Below, piece by piece: positions 8,291-17,400 of a DNA stretch of 64,000 nucleotides. A program made the position numbers and the translations under genes. Positions within the stretch are counted from its first letter, which is position 1; each line of letters starts with the position of its first letter. The notes beneath the pieces were generated by a model. The model made no database searches. It saw only the letters and a program-made list of their open reading frames with translations, and was not told the DNA's origin. The stretch covers positions 1-64,000 of the forward strand of contig DASXHZ010000026.1 in assembly GCA_036488085.1 (NCBI GenBank), written 5' to 3'. Source of the DNA: DASXHZ01 sp036488085 (GTDB lineage: Bacteria > Acidobacteriota > Thermoanaerobaculia > Gp7-AA8).

Positions 8291-10170
8291 GGAAGTTCGC
8301 CCTCGCCGCCATGCTCTTGTTCATCCCGTTTCTGTGTAGCGCCGCCGAGTCGGCGGCGCTACACGAGACCGAGCCGGCGCCCCCGCAACAACAGAAAGGC
8401 GAAGAGAAGGAGCTCGCGGACCTTCTCTCGATCGTTCAGCAGGAAACCGACGTCGCCACGAAGACGCGGATGAACAGCGACTACGTCCCCGGCATCGTCA
8501 GCGTGTTGGAAGGCGACGACCTCGAGGCCCTCGGCATCGCCACCGCCGGCGAGGCGCTCGGCCTCGTTCCGGGCATCGTGCCGCAGCTCGACGAGCGCGC
8601 CAGCGAGTCGGTCATCGTGCGCGGCCTCGACTTCCCGTTCAACAACGGGAACATCCTCATCCTCGTCAATTCGATCCCGCTTTCGCGGCAGGACTCGGGG
8701 ATCAACTCTTCCGCGCTCTCCATGCCGGTCGAGCAGATCGAGCGCATCGAGGTGATTCGCGGCCCTGGGTCCGTGCTTTATGGCGACTACGCCTTCATGG
8801 GCCTCGTGAACATCGTCACCCGGAAAGAGGCAACGCGACTCTTCGCGCGCGTAGCTGGCCCGCACCCGTACTACGAACTCGGCGCGCGGTCACAGTGGAG
8901 CGGCGCAGGGACGAAGCTCGGCGTCAACCTCTCGCGCTACTCCGGCAACCACGCGCCTGCGCCGGTGAATGAGGGCGCGTCGACCGACGATCGCTGGTTC
9001 GGCACCGCCTCCATCGAACACGGCGGCTTCTCGCTGACGGCGGAGACACAGCGCCGGTCGTTCACCCCGACCGCCGGCCCGACTTTCTCCGAGACGAGCA
9101 ACGCGGTCGACGGTAAGTACGCCGTTTCGATCACGCCGAAGTTTCACTCCGAGTCGCACATCCTCTATCTAAAGAACGATCTCAACGACACCGGCTCGCA
9201 GTTCCGCGGCGCCCTCTGGCGTGTCTCCACCAGCGCGACGTGGGACGTCGCCGGCCAGGCGATTCTCCTCGGGGCCGACTACACGAACTCGCATATCGAC
9301 AGCGGATCGCATCGCGTTCCGCCCCCGCCCGGCCAGCCTCCCGGACCACCGGTGCTGCTCGCCGAGAACAAGACGCGCGAGATCGCGGGGATCACGCTGC
9401 AGGATCAGCTCGAAGTGACGCGCAAGCTGAGCGTCATCGCCGGCGCGCGGTACGACTCATACAGCGACTTCCAGTCGCGGACCACGCCGCGCGCGGCGAT
9501 CATCTTCCGCGCGAACGACCGGAACATCTTCAAGGCGCAGTACGCCGAGGGCTTCCGGCCGCCGACGTTCTTCGAGCTTTACACGCCGCCACCGCCCGGT
9601 GCGAATGCGCGCTACGCGTTCGAAGTGAACGCCACCACGGAGCTCAACTACGTCTATCGCGACTCCGGCCGCGTCGGACGGCTGACCGTGTTCCGCTCCG
9701 TCATCTCCAACATGATCCAGCCGGGCGGCGTGCTGATCCCGAAGGATGCGAAAGCGATCGGCGAAGAGGCGGAGTGGTCGCAGCAGCTCGCCGCGCCGGT
9801 GAAGGTGGACGCCAACCTCTCGCACGTCGACACCGTCGATCCGCGCGTCAGCCTCACGCAGAACGTCGCCAACGCGATTTCGCCGCACTGGCTTGCGAAC
9901 CTGTCGATGTTCTATCGCCCGGCGCACTCGTACGTCCTCGGCGCGCGCTATTACTACGTCGCCGACCGGCCGGTGGGCGCTGGCTTCCACACGCTTGACC
10001 TGACGCTCTCTCGTGAGAATGTGCTGGTTCGCGGCCTGGAGGTCCGGGTGGGCGTCAAGAACGCGGCCGACGACCAGATCGCGTACTTAACCCGCCGGCC
10101 GACCGGCGACGTCGTGGAGTTCGACTACCCCGGCCGCTCGGTGTGGCTGCAGCTTTCGTGGAAGCGATGA
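8287..10170 (+). CDS. TonB-dependent outer-membrane receptor
   Basis: 627 residues. Signal peptide (MRKFALAAMLLFIPFLCSAA), then a short N-terminal region with a TonB-box-like stretch, LADLLSIVQQETDVATKTRM. The plug domain has VIVRGLDFP, IERIEVIRGPGSVLYGDYA and GLVNIVTRK. A 22-strand beta-barrel typical of the family follows, with YAEGFRPPTFFELY. It ends in aromatic-rich VWLQLSWKR; the last residue is Arg, not Phe/Trp, a small deviation. Substrate is unknown. Placement in the middle of a signalling operon, rather than next to transport genes, suggests it acts as, or reports to, a sensor. YfiR-like protein, hybrid kinase, GGDEF and TonB receptor co-occur in other Proteobacteria and Acidobacteriota; this is recalled family knowledge, not a search. 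Confidence 0.93.
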   Translation: MRKFALAAMLLFIPFLCSAAESAALHETEPAPPQQQKGEEKELADLLSIVQQETDVATKTRMNSDYVPGIVSVLEGDDLEALGIATAGEALGLVPGIVPQLDERASESVIVRGLDFPFNNGNILILVNSIPLSRQDSGINSSALSMPVEQIERIEVIRGPGSVLYGDYAFMGLVNIVTRKEATRLFARVAGPHPYYELGARSQWSGAGTKLGVNLSRYSGNHAPAPVNEGASTDDRWFGTASIEHGGFSLTAETQRRSFTPTAGPTFSETSNAVDGKYAVSITPKFHSESHILYLKNDLNDTGSQFRGALWRVSTSATWDVAGQAILLGADYTNSHIDSGSHRVPPPPGQPPGPPVLLAENKTREIAGITLQDQLEVTRKLSVIAGARYDSYSDFQSRTTPRAAIIFRANDRNIFKAQYAEGFRPPTFFELYTPPPPGANARYAFEVNATTELNYVYRDSGRVGRLTVFRSVISNMIQPGGVLIPKDAKAIGEEAEWSQQLAAPVKVDANLSHVDTVDPRVSLTQNVANAISPHWLANLSMFYRPAHSYVLGARYYYVADRPVGAGFHTLDLTLSRENVLVRGLEVRVGVKNAADDQIAYLTRRPTGDVVEFDYPGRSVWLQLSWKR

Positions 10171-10171
10171 G

Positions 10172-11503
10172 ATGAGCGCGGACGCCGGAAAGATCGTCGT
10201 CGCCGACGACGCCGCCGTGAACCGGATGCTGCTCACCGGCATCCTGGAGCAAGCGGGTTACGACGTGCGGACCGCGGTCGACGGGCGTGACGCGCTCCGG
10301 GTCATCGAGAGCGAGCCGCCCGACCTCGTGCTCCTCGATGTCCAGATGCCGGAGATGAGCGGCTACGAGGTCTGCAGCGTCATGCGGAGCAAGCCGCGTC
10401 TCGCGCCGATTCCGGTCGTCTTCATCTCCGCGCTCGACTCGGTCGACGAGAAAGTGAAAGCCTTCGAAGCGGGCGGCAATGACTACGTGACCAAGCCGTT
10501 CGAGCCGGCCGAGGTGCTGGCGCGCGTGAGCGGGCAGGTAAAGATCTTCCGCCTCAACCGCGAGCTCCGGCTGCGCAACGCCGAGCTGCAGCGGAAGAAC
10601 GAGCAGCTCGCGCTGGCGAACCAACGAACGGAGCGCGTCTTCGTCGCCCTCTCCGAGGCGCTGACGAATACGGTGCTCGACGACACCTACCGGCTCGACG
10701 AGAAGATCGGCGAGGGGGGCTTCGGCGCGGTGTTTCGCGCCGTCCATCTCCGCACGCAACGACCGGTCGCGGTGAAGGTGCTTCGTCCGGCGATGACGCA
10801 CAACACCGAGGAGCAGCTCACCCGCTTCCGGCGCGAGGGAATCGCGGCGTGCCGGATCACGCATCCGAATGCGGTCGAAGTGCTCGACTTCGGCGTCTCG
10901 ACGACCGGCGTGCCGTACCTCGTGATGGAGCTGCTACGCGGACGCACTCTGGCGGCGCTCTTGCGCGACGGCCGCAAGCTGCCGCTCCAGCGCACGGTCG
11001 AGATCATCGCGCCTGTCTGCGACGCACTCGCGGCGGCGCACCTCGCCGGAATCATTCACCGCGACGTGAAGCCCGACAACGTCTTCCTCCACCACGCCGC
11101 CGACCGCGAGATCGTCAAGGTCGTCGACTTCGGCATCGCGAAGCTGCTCGACGACACGCCCGAAACGCACGAGTCGTTCGACGTCACGCACGCATCGACG
11201 TTCGTCGGCACCCCCTGCTACACCGCCCCCGAACGCCTCCTCGGCCGTCCGTACGACGAACGCTCCGACATCTATAGCGTCGGATTGCTCCTCCATCTCA
11301 GCTTCCGCGGCGAGCTCCCTTTCGGAACCGAGACACCCGCGTTCCCCGAGATGGTGCGGCTGCATCTCACGACCAAGCCGAAGGCGTTGACCGATGAAGC
11401 GCCGCCGGCGATCGCGGCACTCGTCAACCAGATGCTCGACTTCGATCCCGCCGCCCGCCCGCCATTGCGCGACGTCGCGAGCGCGTTGCGCGGCGCTTCT
11501 TAG
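10172..11503 (+). CDS. REC domain fused to Hanks-type Ser/Thr protein kinase
   Basis: 443 residues. Residues ~5-125 are a receiver domain with phospho-acceptor Asp56 (LLDVQMPEMSG) and conserved KPFEP. A helical linker (RLNRELRLRNAELQRKNEQL) follows. Residues ~175-440 are a eukaryotic-like kinase domain: glycine loop GEGGFGAVF, Lys202 in VAVKVL, catalytic Asp298 in HRDVKPDN, VVDFGIAKL, and APE motif TAPERL. All key residues are present, so it should be active. No transmembrane segment, so cytoplasmic. Start is one base beyond the TonB receptor stop. The fusion links two-component phosphotransfer to Ser/Thr phosphorylation, so this operon may emit two outputs (c-di-GMP and protein phosphorylation). 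Last gene of the operon. Confidence 0.93.
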   Translation: MSADAGKIVVADDAAVNRMLLTGILEQAGYDVRTAVDGRDALRVIESEPPDLVLLDVQMPEMSGYEVCSVMRSKPRLAPIPVVFISALDSVDEKVKAFEAGGNDYVTKPFEPAEVLARVSGQVKIFRLNRELRLRNAELQRKNEQLALANQRTERVFVALSEALTNTVLDDTYRLDEKIGEGGFGAVFRAVHLRTQRPVAVKVLRPAMTHNTEEQLTRFRREGIAACRITHPNAVEVLDFGVSTTGVPYLVMELLRGRTLAALLRDGRKLPLQRTVEIIAPVCDALAAAHLAGIIHRDVKPDNVFLHHAADREIVKVVDFGIAKLLDDTPETHESFDVTHASTFVGTPCYTAPERLLGRPYDERSDIYSVGLLLHLSFRGELPFGTETPAFPEMVRLHLTTKPKALTDEAPPAIAALVNQMLDFDPAARPPLRDVASALRGAS

Positions 11504-11515
11504 TCACCTAGTGGA

Positions 11516-11592
11516 GGGGCGGACGCCCTCGTCCGCCCGCGCGGCGTCAGCCGCGCTGTCGCGCGGCCTGGGCGGACGAGGGCGTCCGCCCC
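11516..11592. repeat. Dispersed palindromic element, 23-bp perfect inverted repeat
   Basis: Arms at 11516-11538 and 11570-11592 are exact reverse complements; the loop of 31 nt contains GCCGCGCTGTCGCGCGGC (11550-11567). That 18-mer and the following arm recur near 63907-63946, marking a REP-like family. It lies between convergent genes (stops at 11503 and 11605). Nine A residues follow on the plus strand. A transcript from the left would have A, not U, after the stem, so this is not a standard intrinsic terminator, though it may still stop or stabilise mRNA ends. Confidence 0.8.
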
Positions 11593-11602
11593 CAAAAAAA
11601 AA

Positions 11603-12937
11603 TCAGCGCCGAAAAGGGTGCGCCTCCGTGTTGAACACGACGCTGTCGAACTTCAGCACGGAATCGGGCGCGAAGAGGAGATAGAGATACTTCAGCGTCT
11701 CCGCGAGGAAGTAGCTCGGCATCAGGTCGCCCTTCTCCTTCGTGATGACGCTCTTCAGCGTCGTGTAGCCATCCTCGGTGCGGCAGTACTTCACGAGCGA
11801 CTCGAAGAACACGCGCCCCATCTCGCGGTAGCGCGAACTGTGCGTGTAATGGCGGAGGTAGTACGCCGACTCGATGATCTCGGGACGCAGCGGGTAGCCG
11901 GCGTACGGCGTTTCCATGGTGCGGTAATTGAGAACCTCCGGCTCGATGTCGTGCAGCTTCCACATCGTGAAGGACGACTCCTCGAGCTTCTTCGCGCGAT
12001 TCAGGTCGCCGCCGAGGGCGAGAACGGCGGGGAAGAACGCGTGGAGCGCGCCGAATTCGGACGCGGTGATCCTGCCGCTGTCCATGTCCGCCTGGCCGTA
12101 CCAGAAGCCTGACGGAGTGCTCTCCGCGAGGTGCTTGTTGATCGCGGCGATGCTCGTCTGCCACATCGCATGGCAGTCGCGATCGTGGAACAGGACGTCG
12201 CACTTTAGGAGGTACTCGTAATACGAGTCGATGCCGCCGCCGACGTGGCTCGCCTTGCTCGTCCACTCGCCGGTCTCGACGTCGATCTCCTCGCCGACGA
12301 GCCCCGTCGTCTTCGAGCGCCGTTTGTAAAGCTGCACGAGCGCGTTCTTCGCCTTGTCGAAGTACACCGGCTTGTGCGTGAGGCGTGAAAGCGTCGCGAA
12401 TTCGAGGACCAGCGTCCCGATCTCCGCAGGGTTCGACTTCGCACCGCTAGTCTTCCCGGTCTTCAGGTTGACGTACATGTACGGCATGCCGGTCGGCGAG
12501 TTGAAAACCGGCAGGAGCCGCGTACCGAGATCGTCGGCAAGATCGAGGAGCCGCTTGTCGCCCGTCAGCTCGTAGCCGGAGAGAAGCCCGCCGAGGAGCC
12601 GGATCGTGATCTCGAAGTTCTTAACGGTGATGTCTTTGTCGAACGAGAGCGACTCGTCGATGAGCTTCCGCGCCTTCGCCGCCTCGTCGTCGAAGCCCAT
12701 GAGGATGAGCGTGTCGAGCGAGTCGACGGGCGTCATGAGCAACGACTCGCCGTACCAGTCGCGATAAGTCTTCGTCAGCGGGCGCAGCTCATCGTGACCC
12801 CACGCGTATTTTTCGTAGGCGTGCCACGAGAAGAGCATCTCGGATCGAACGCGTTCGGCGAGGTCGGTAGAAGGAGCAGCGCCGAACGCGATCGTCGGAA
12901 TCAGAAGCAGGGCGATGAAGAGCGCGCGACTTCGCAT
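11603..12937 (-). CDS. Glycoside hydrolase family 47 (alpha-1,2-mannosidase-like), secreted
   Basis: 444 residues with a signal peptide (MRSRALFIALLLIPTIAFG). The mature chain follows the (alpha/alpha)7-barrel GH47 family: SWHAYEKYAWGHDELRP at the start, NFEITIRLLGGLLSGYELTG with an active-site acidic residue, SYYEYLLK, YPLRPEIIESAYYL, and near the C-terminus FNTEAHPFRR. The Thr of TEAHP is the calcium-binding Thr of the family. Length (~420 mature residues) equals the catalytic core of eukaryotic ER mannosidase I. GH47 enzymes trim alpha-1,2-linked mannose and need calcium; bacterial members are few and have similar specificity where tested. Ten bases downstream of the DUF2156 gene and probably cotranscribed with it. 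Possible role: using mannose-rich glycans from fungi or plants. Confidence 0.85.
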   Translation of the reverse strand: MRSRALFIALLLIPTIAFGAAPSTDLAERVRSEMLFSWHAYEKYAWGHDELRPLTKTYRDWYGESLLMTPVDSLDTLILMGFDDEAAKARKLIDESLSFDKDITVKNFEITIRLLGGLLSGYELTGDKRLLDLADDLGTRLLPVFNSPTGMPYMYVNLKTGKTSGAKSNPAEIGTLVLEFATLSRLTHKPVYFDKAKNALVQLYKRRSKTTGLVGEEIDVETGEWTSKASHVGGGIDSYYEYLLKCDVLFHDRDCHAMWQTSIAAINKHLAESTPSGFWYGQADMDSGRITASEFGALHAFFPAVLALGGDLNRAKKLEESSFTMWKLHDIEPEVLNYRTMETPYAGYPLRPEIIESAYYLRHYTHSSRYREMGRVFFESLVKYCRTEDGYTTLKSVITKEKGDLMPSYFLAETLKYLYLLFAPDSVLKFDSVVFNTEAHPFRR

Positions 12938-12946
12938 CGCGCGCCA

Positions 12947-14290
12947 TTATCCGCTCAGAGATTCGCGCGATAGACGGCCGAGAAGAATCGTGGCGGCCAA
13001 AAAGGGGGCGGCGATCGCGGCGGTAATCACCAGCACGTCAGACAGACGCCGCGCGCGGCGCGCGCCGTACCGCGCCGCCGAGATGCATGTCAGCACGCCG
13101 TCGGTAGCCGCGGCGGCGCATGCGGCGGCGGCGAGCGGGCGGCGCCACTTGTGGCTCAACGACAGGAGCACGCCTGCCATCACGGCGTCGAATGCGACCC
13201 ATCCGTATTGTTCGCGGCGCGTGCGGAACCAGCGGCTCGTCTCCGCCGTCGCCAAGATCCCGATCCACGGGATGAGGAGCGCGCCGAGGAGAAAAAGCAC
13301 AGGGGCCGGCGCACGAAAGACCGCCCGCGTCCCGAAGCGGAATATGTGACCTCCGCCGAAGGCGTCGAGGGCGTCGTAAATAGCACCAGCCGAGGTCCTG
13401 TCGGCGGGCCACGCGAGCAGGATCGTGGTCCACCCGTCCGGACGAAGCTTCGCCTTGAACGTGCGGAGTCCCTCGAAGTTGTAGAAACCGCGCATCAGGT
13501 TGCGCGTCGTTCGCAGCCACGGCTCATCCCCCGCGAGCGGGGCGAGCCCGAGCGTGACGAACGAACATCCGTCGGCAGCGACGTCGCGCATCGCCGTGTC
13601 GATCATCAATTCCGTCGTGCCGTTCGGCGACCGCGGATCGCGGAGGATGTCTTCGAAGAACCAGCCGCCGCGGTCGTAGACCGGAACGGCGACGAGCAAT
13701 CCGATCGCGCGGTCTTTGGCCAGCGCCACGTAGAACCGGCGCTCATCAGCGCACACGAACGGCTCGAGCGCCACGAGGAACGACATTGGCGGCATGACCC
13801 GCGTCATGAGCCACCGCCCGATGAGGCGCTCGAGCTCCGGACGCAGCTCGTTTGCAGCCACCGATGACGGCACACGGGTGACTGTCACACCTTTCGCCCG
13901 TGCCCGCCGCAACTGTTCCTTGAGACCGCGATGTCCTCGGTGCCGCTCCTCCCACGATCGCGGATCCCACCACGGCTGTTCGCCGATCGTCACCGAGGGC
14001 ATCGAAACCTGATCGAGAAATCGCGGCTCCACCGCGAAGTAGGCGATCCGCTTTCCGCGCCGTCGCGCTTCCGCAGCGAAAAGGGTGGCGATCTCTTCTA
14101 AGCGCTCGATCGGCCCGATCGGCGCGCCGGCAACGACCCAAGCGCCGCCGGTATCGAGAAATGCGACCGCCGCATCTCCTTTCGAATCAAACCAATACCG
14201 GAAGTCAGTCTCGACGACCTGGAATGAGGTGGCATTCCAGCCGTGCTGCTTCAAAAGAAGGAGGAGGCGCTGTCGCGAATCGGTGCTCAT
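12947..14290 (-). CDS. DUF2156 (MprF-type lysyltransferase fold) membrane protein
   Basis: 447 residues. Residues 1-300 match the DUF2156/phosphatidylglycerol lysyltransferase C-terminal domain, built from two GNAT-like halves: early FRYWFDSKGDAAVAFLDTGGAWVVAG, later GGWFFEDILRDP and YNFEGLRTFKAKLRPDGW, the family's end motif. Residues ~310-440 hold three or four hydrophobic segments followed by a basic tail. In MprF the membrane domain is N-terminal and large; here a small membrane part is C-terminal, so this is a rearranged relative and not MprF. Known family members transfer an aminoacyl group from tRNA to lipid head groups. Lipid modification here is an inference. Operon with the GH47 gene. 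Confidence 0.8.
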   Translation of the reverse strand: MSTDSRQRLLLLLKQHGWNATSFQVVETDFRYWFDSKGDAAVAFLDTGGAWVVAGAPIGPIERLEEIATLFAAEARRRGKRIAYFAVEPRFLDQVSMPSVTIGEQPWWDPRSWEERHRGHRGLKEQLRRARAKGVTVTRVPSSVAANELRPELERLIGRWLMTRVMPPMSFLVALEPFVCADERRFYVALAKDRAIGLLVAVPVYDRGGWFFEDILRDPRSPNGTTELMIDTAMRDVAADGCSFVTLGLAPLAGDEPWLRTTRNLMRGFYNFEGLRTFKAKLRPDGWTTILLAWPADRTSAGAIYDALDAFGGGHIFRFGTRAVFRAPAPVLFLLGALLIPWIGILATAETSRWFRTRREQYGWVAFDAVMAGVLLSLSHKWRRPLAAAACAAAATDGVLTCISAARYGARRARRLSDVLVITAAIAAPFLAATILLGRLSRESLSG

Positions 14291-14296
14291 TTCTTA

Positions 14297-14325
14297 TTGC
14301 GTTTGAGGCTTTCCGCCCCTATAGT
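14297..14325 (+). promoter_or_regulatory. Candidate sigma-70-type promoter for the S8 protease gene
   Basis: TTGCGT (14297-14302), 17-nt spacer, TATAGT (14320-14325), in the 114-bp gap between divergent genes. It would give a leader of about 70 nt to the ATG at 14405. The -10 matches five of six; the -35 matches only in TTG. A short GC hairpin (CCCCGGTCGGGG, 14329-14340) follows. Confidence 0.35.
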
Positions 14326-14404
14326 CGACCCCGGTCGGGGCTGGTCCATCACCCCTCAATAACAATACAGCGCATCTCTCGCGCCTACGCGCCCGGATTC
14401 CTCT

Positions 14405-17400
14405 ATGGACATCAGACACCTTCGTCTTCTCTGCGCCTCTCTCCTTACCTGCAGCTTTCTCTACGCCGCGCCGCCGGTCATCGTTCCCTCGGGACGATCC
14501 GTTCCGGGCGAGGTTCTGGTCAAGTTCCAGGCGGGAGCTTCGGACGCCGAGGTGTCGGCGGCGGGTAACGGCGCCGACGTCGATCACAGCCAGAAACTTG
14601 CCGCTCACAAGAACGGAACAGTCTGGCGTCTGCACTCGCGCTCGCTCAAGACGGATGCGTTGGCAGCGGCTCTCGCGCACAACCCGAAGGTGGTCTACGC
14701 GGAACCGAACTACATCGTCAGCATCGGCACCGCTCCGAACGATCCCTCCTATACGAGTCTGTGGGGGCTCAACAACACAGGCCAGTACGTAAACGGCAAC
14801 TACGGGTATGCAGGCTCGGACATCGCCGCGGAAGCGGCATGGACGGTGACCACCGGATCGGCGTCGATCGTCGTAGGCGTCGTCGACACCGGAATCGATT
14901 ACACGCACCCCGATCTCGGGGCGAACGTCTGGAGCAATCCGGGAGGGAAAGGAAACGCACTCTGCGCGGCCGGAACACACGGCTACAACGCCATCACCGG
15001 CACCTGCGATCCGAAGGACGACAACTCTCACGGCACACACGTATCGGGAACGATCGGCGCGGTCGGAAACAACAACGTCGGAGTGACCGGCATCAACTGG
15101 ACCTCGTCGATCATGGGGCTGAAGTTCCTCGACTCGAGCGGCAATGGAACGACAGCCAACGCGATTGCTGCGATTGATTTCGCCATTCAGGCGAAGATCG
15201 ACGGTGTCAACATCAGGGTGCTCAACAACAGTTGGGGTGGCGGGGCGTTTTCGAAGGCGCTGCTCGACGAGGTCAACAAAGCGAACGACAACGACATCCT
15301 CTTCGTTGCCGCGGCAGGAAACGACACGGCGAACAACGACCTGTACCCGCATTACCCGGCGAACTACGGCACGGCGAACCTGATCTCCGTGGCCGCCACC
15401 GACAGCCGCGACTTCCTTGCATACTTTTCGGACTGGGGTCCGACGACGGTTCATCTCGCCGCACCGGGCGTGAACATCCTCTCCACGACTCCCAACAACA
15501 CCTATCAATACTTCAACGGGACGTCGATGGCGGCACCACACGTGACGGGCACCGCCGCGCTGGTTCTCGCCCACACGCCAGGCCTCACAACGGCTCAGGT
15601 GAAGAGCGCCATCCTCAATAACGTCGACCCGGTATCCAACCTGTCCGGCTATGTCGTCACAGGCGGCCGCCTCAACGCAGCGCGCGCCGTCGGCGCCACA
15701 CTGCCGCCGTCGTTCATCCTCTCAATCAGTCCTGCGGCGCAGACGGTGGCGCAGGGGTCGTCGACCACCTATAGCGTCTCGGTGGTTCCGAAAGATGGCT
15801 TCAGCGGCTCCGTCCAACTCTCCGCGACCAACCTGCCATACGGGGTCAACGCAACGTTTTCGCCCGCGACCACTTCGACCTCTTCGTTGATGACCCTTAC
15901 CGCGATCAGCACGGCCAGCACCGGCGGCTGGACCTTCCAAATCAGCGGTACGGCGGGCAGCGTCATGCGAACCGCAAATGCAACGGTTACCGTATCGGTC
16001 GCCGCACCGGCGCTCGCTTGCGGCAAGTTCTTCCAGGCGACCGCGTTTTACACGAGTGAGTATTTGACGTCGATCGCGACGGGGGATTTCGACCGCGACG
16101 GTTTCGCGGACGTGGTGTACCTCACGCAGACGAACCGCGTCGGCATCGCGCTCTCGAACCACAACGGCACGTTCAAGTCGCCGTCGACGATGACGGAGAC
16201 GAGCGTGCCGGCCGGCGTCACGGTCGGCGACTTCAACGGCGACGGCAAGCTCGATCTGGCGATCGCCAACGCCACATCGAGCAACATTACGGTGCACCTC
16301 GGCAACGGCGACGGAACCTTCCAGACGGGCGTCACCTACTCGGCGGGCACGAATCCGTTCTGGATCGCCACCGGCGATTTCAACGGCGACGGAAAGATCG
16401 ATCTTGCCGTGGCCGATAACGGTTCAGGCAGCGTCTCGATTCTGATCGGACAGGGCGACGGCACGTTCGCGGCTCCCGCGAGTTACGCAGCCGCGTCCGG
16501 TCCGTATTGGGTCAGCGTCGGCGACTTCAACAACGACGGAAAGCAGGACCTCGCCGTCGCCGACTTCAACGCGAACAAGGTCTCGATTCTCCTCGGCAAC
16601 GGCAACGGAACGTTCCAGGCCGCCGTGAACTACTCTGTCGGCACAGGCCCTTCCTCCATCGGCGTAGCGGACTTCAACCGCGACGGGAAACCGGATCTCG
16701 CCGTCTCCAACTTCACGGCGGGCACTGTGTCGATCCTCCTCGGCGCCGGCGACGGCTCCTTCACCGTTTCCGCCCCCTTCAGCGTCGGCTCCGGTCCGGC
16801 GGCTCTGGCTGTTTTCGACCTGAACGGTGACGCAATCCCCGACTTCCTCATTGCAGGCACCGGCGCCGTCACTGAGTGGCGCGGTGCAGGCGACGGGACT
16901 TTCGCATCCGCGGGAAGCTCGGTCGTGGGCGTTCCGGTCGGCCTCGCAGTCGCGGATCTCGACAACGACGGCCGGCCGGACTTCGTCGTCGCCGATTCCG
17001 CGCAAACCGATTTCTTTGCCTTCTTGAACGGAGGCACCTGTGCGGCCAATTGCGGCTCGATGGCGGTGTCGACACCAGTGAGTTACTCGCCGTTCTCCTA
17101 CTCGCCGCAGTCGGTCGCGGTCGGCGACTTCAACCTCGACGGAAAGCTCGACATCGTCACTGCGAATAGCATCCCAAACAATGTGTCGGTCACACTCGGC
17201 AACGGGGACGGAACGTTCCTGGTACCCTCGGACTACAGCGCCGGAACGACTCCACGGTTCGTCAAGATTGCCGACGTCAATGGCGACGGAAAGCTAGACC
17301 TCATCGTCGCCGACAGCGGTTCGGATCAGGTGTCGATACTTCGCGGGAACGGGAACGGAACGTTCCAGGGCGCCACCGGCTTCGCAACCGGCACGGCACC

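Noticed and set aside
11594..11602. Nine A residues after a hairpin as intrinsic terminator of the signalling operon
   Set aside because: RNA from the plus strand would have A, not U, after the stem; only the reverse direction has T before the hairpin.
14769..15464. Short Arg-rich frames inside the S8 protease gene
   Set aside because: Out-of-frame shadows in a high-GC coding sequence.
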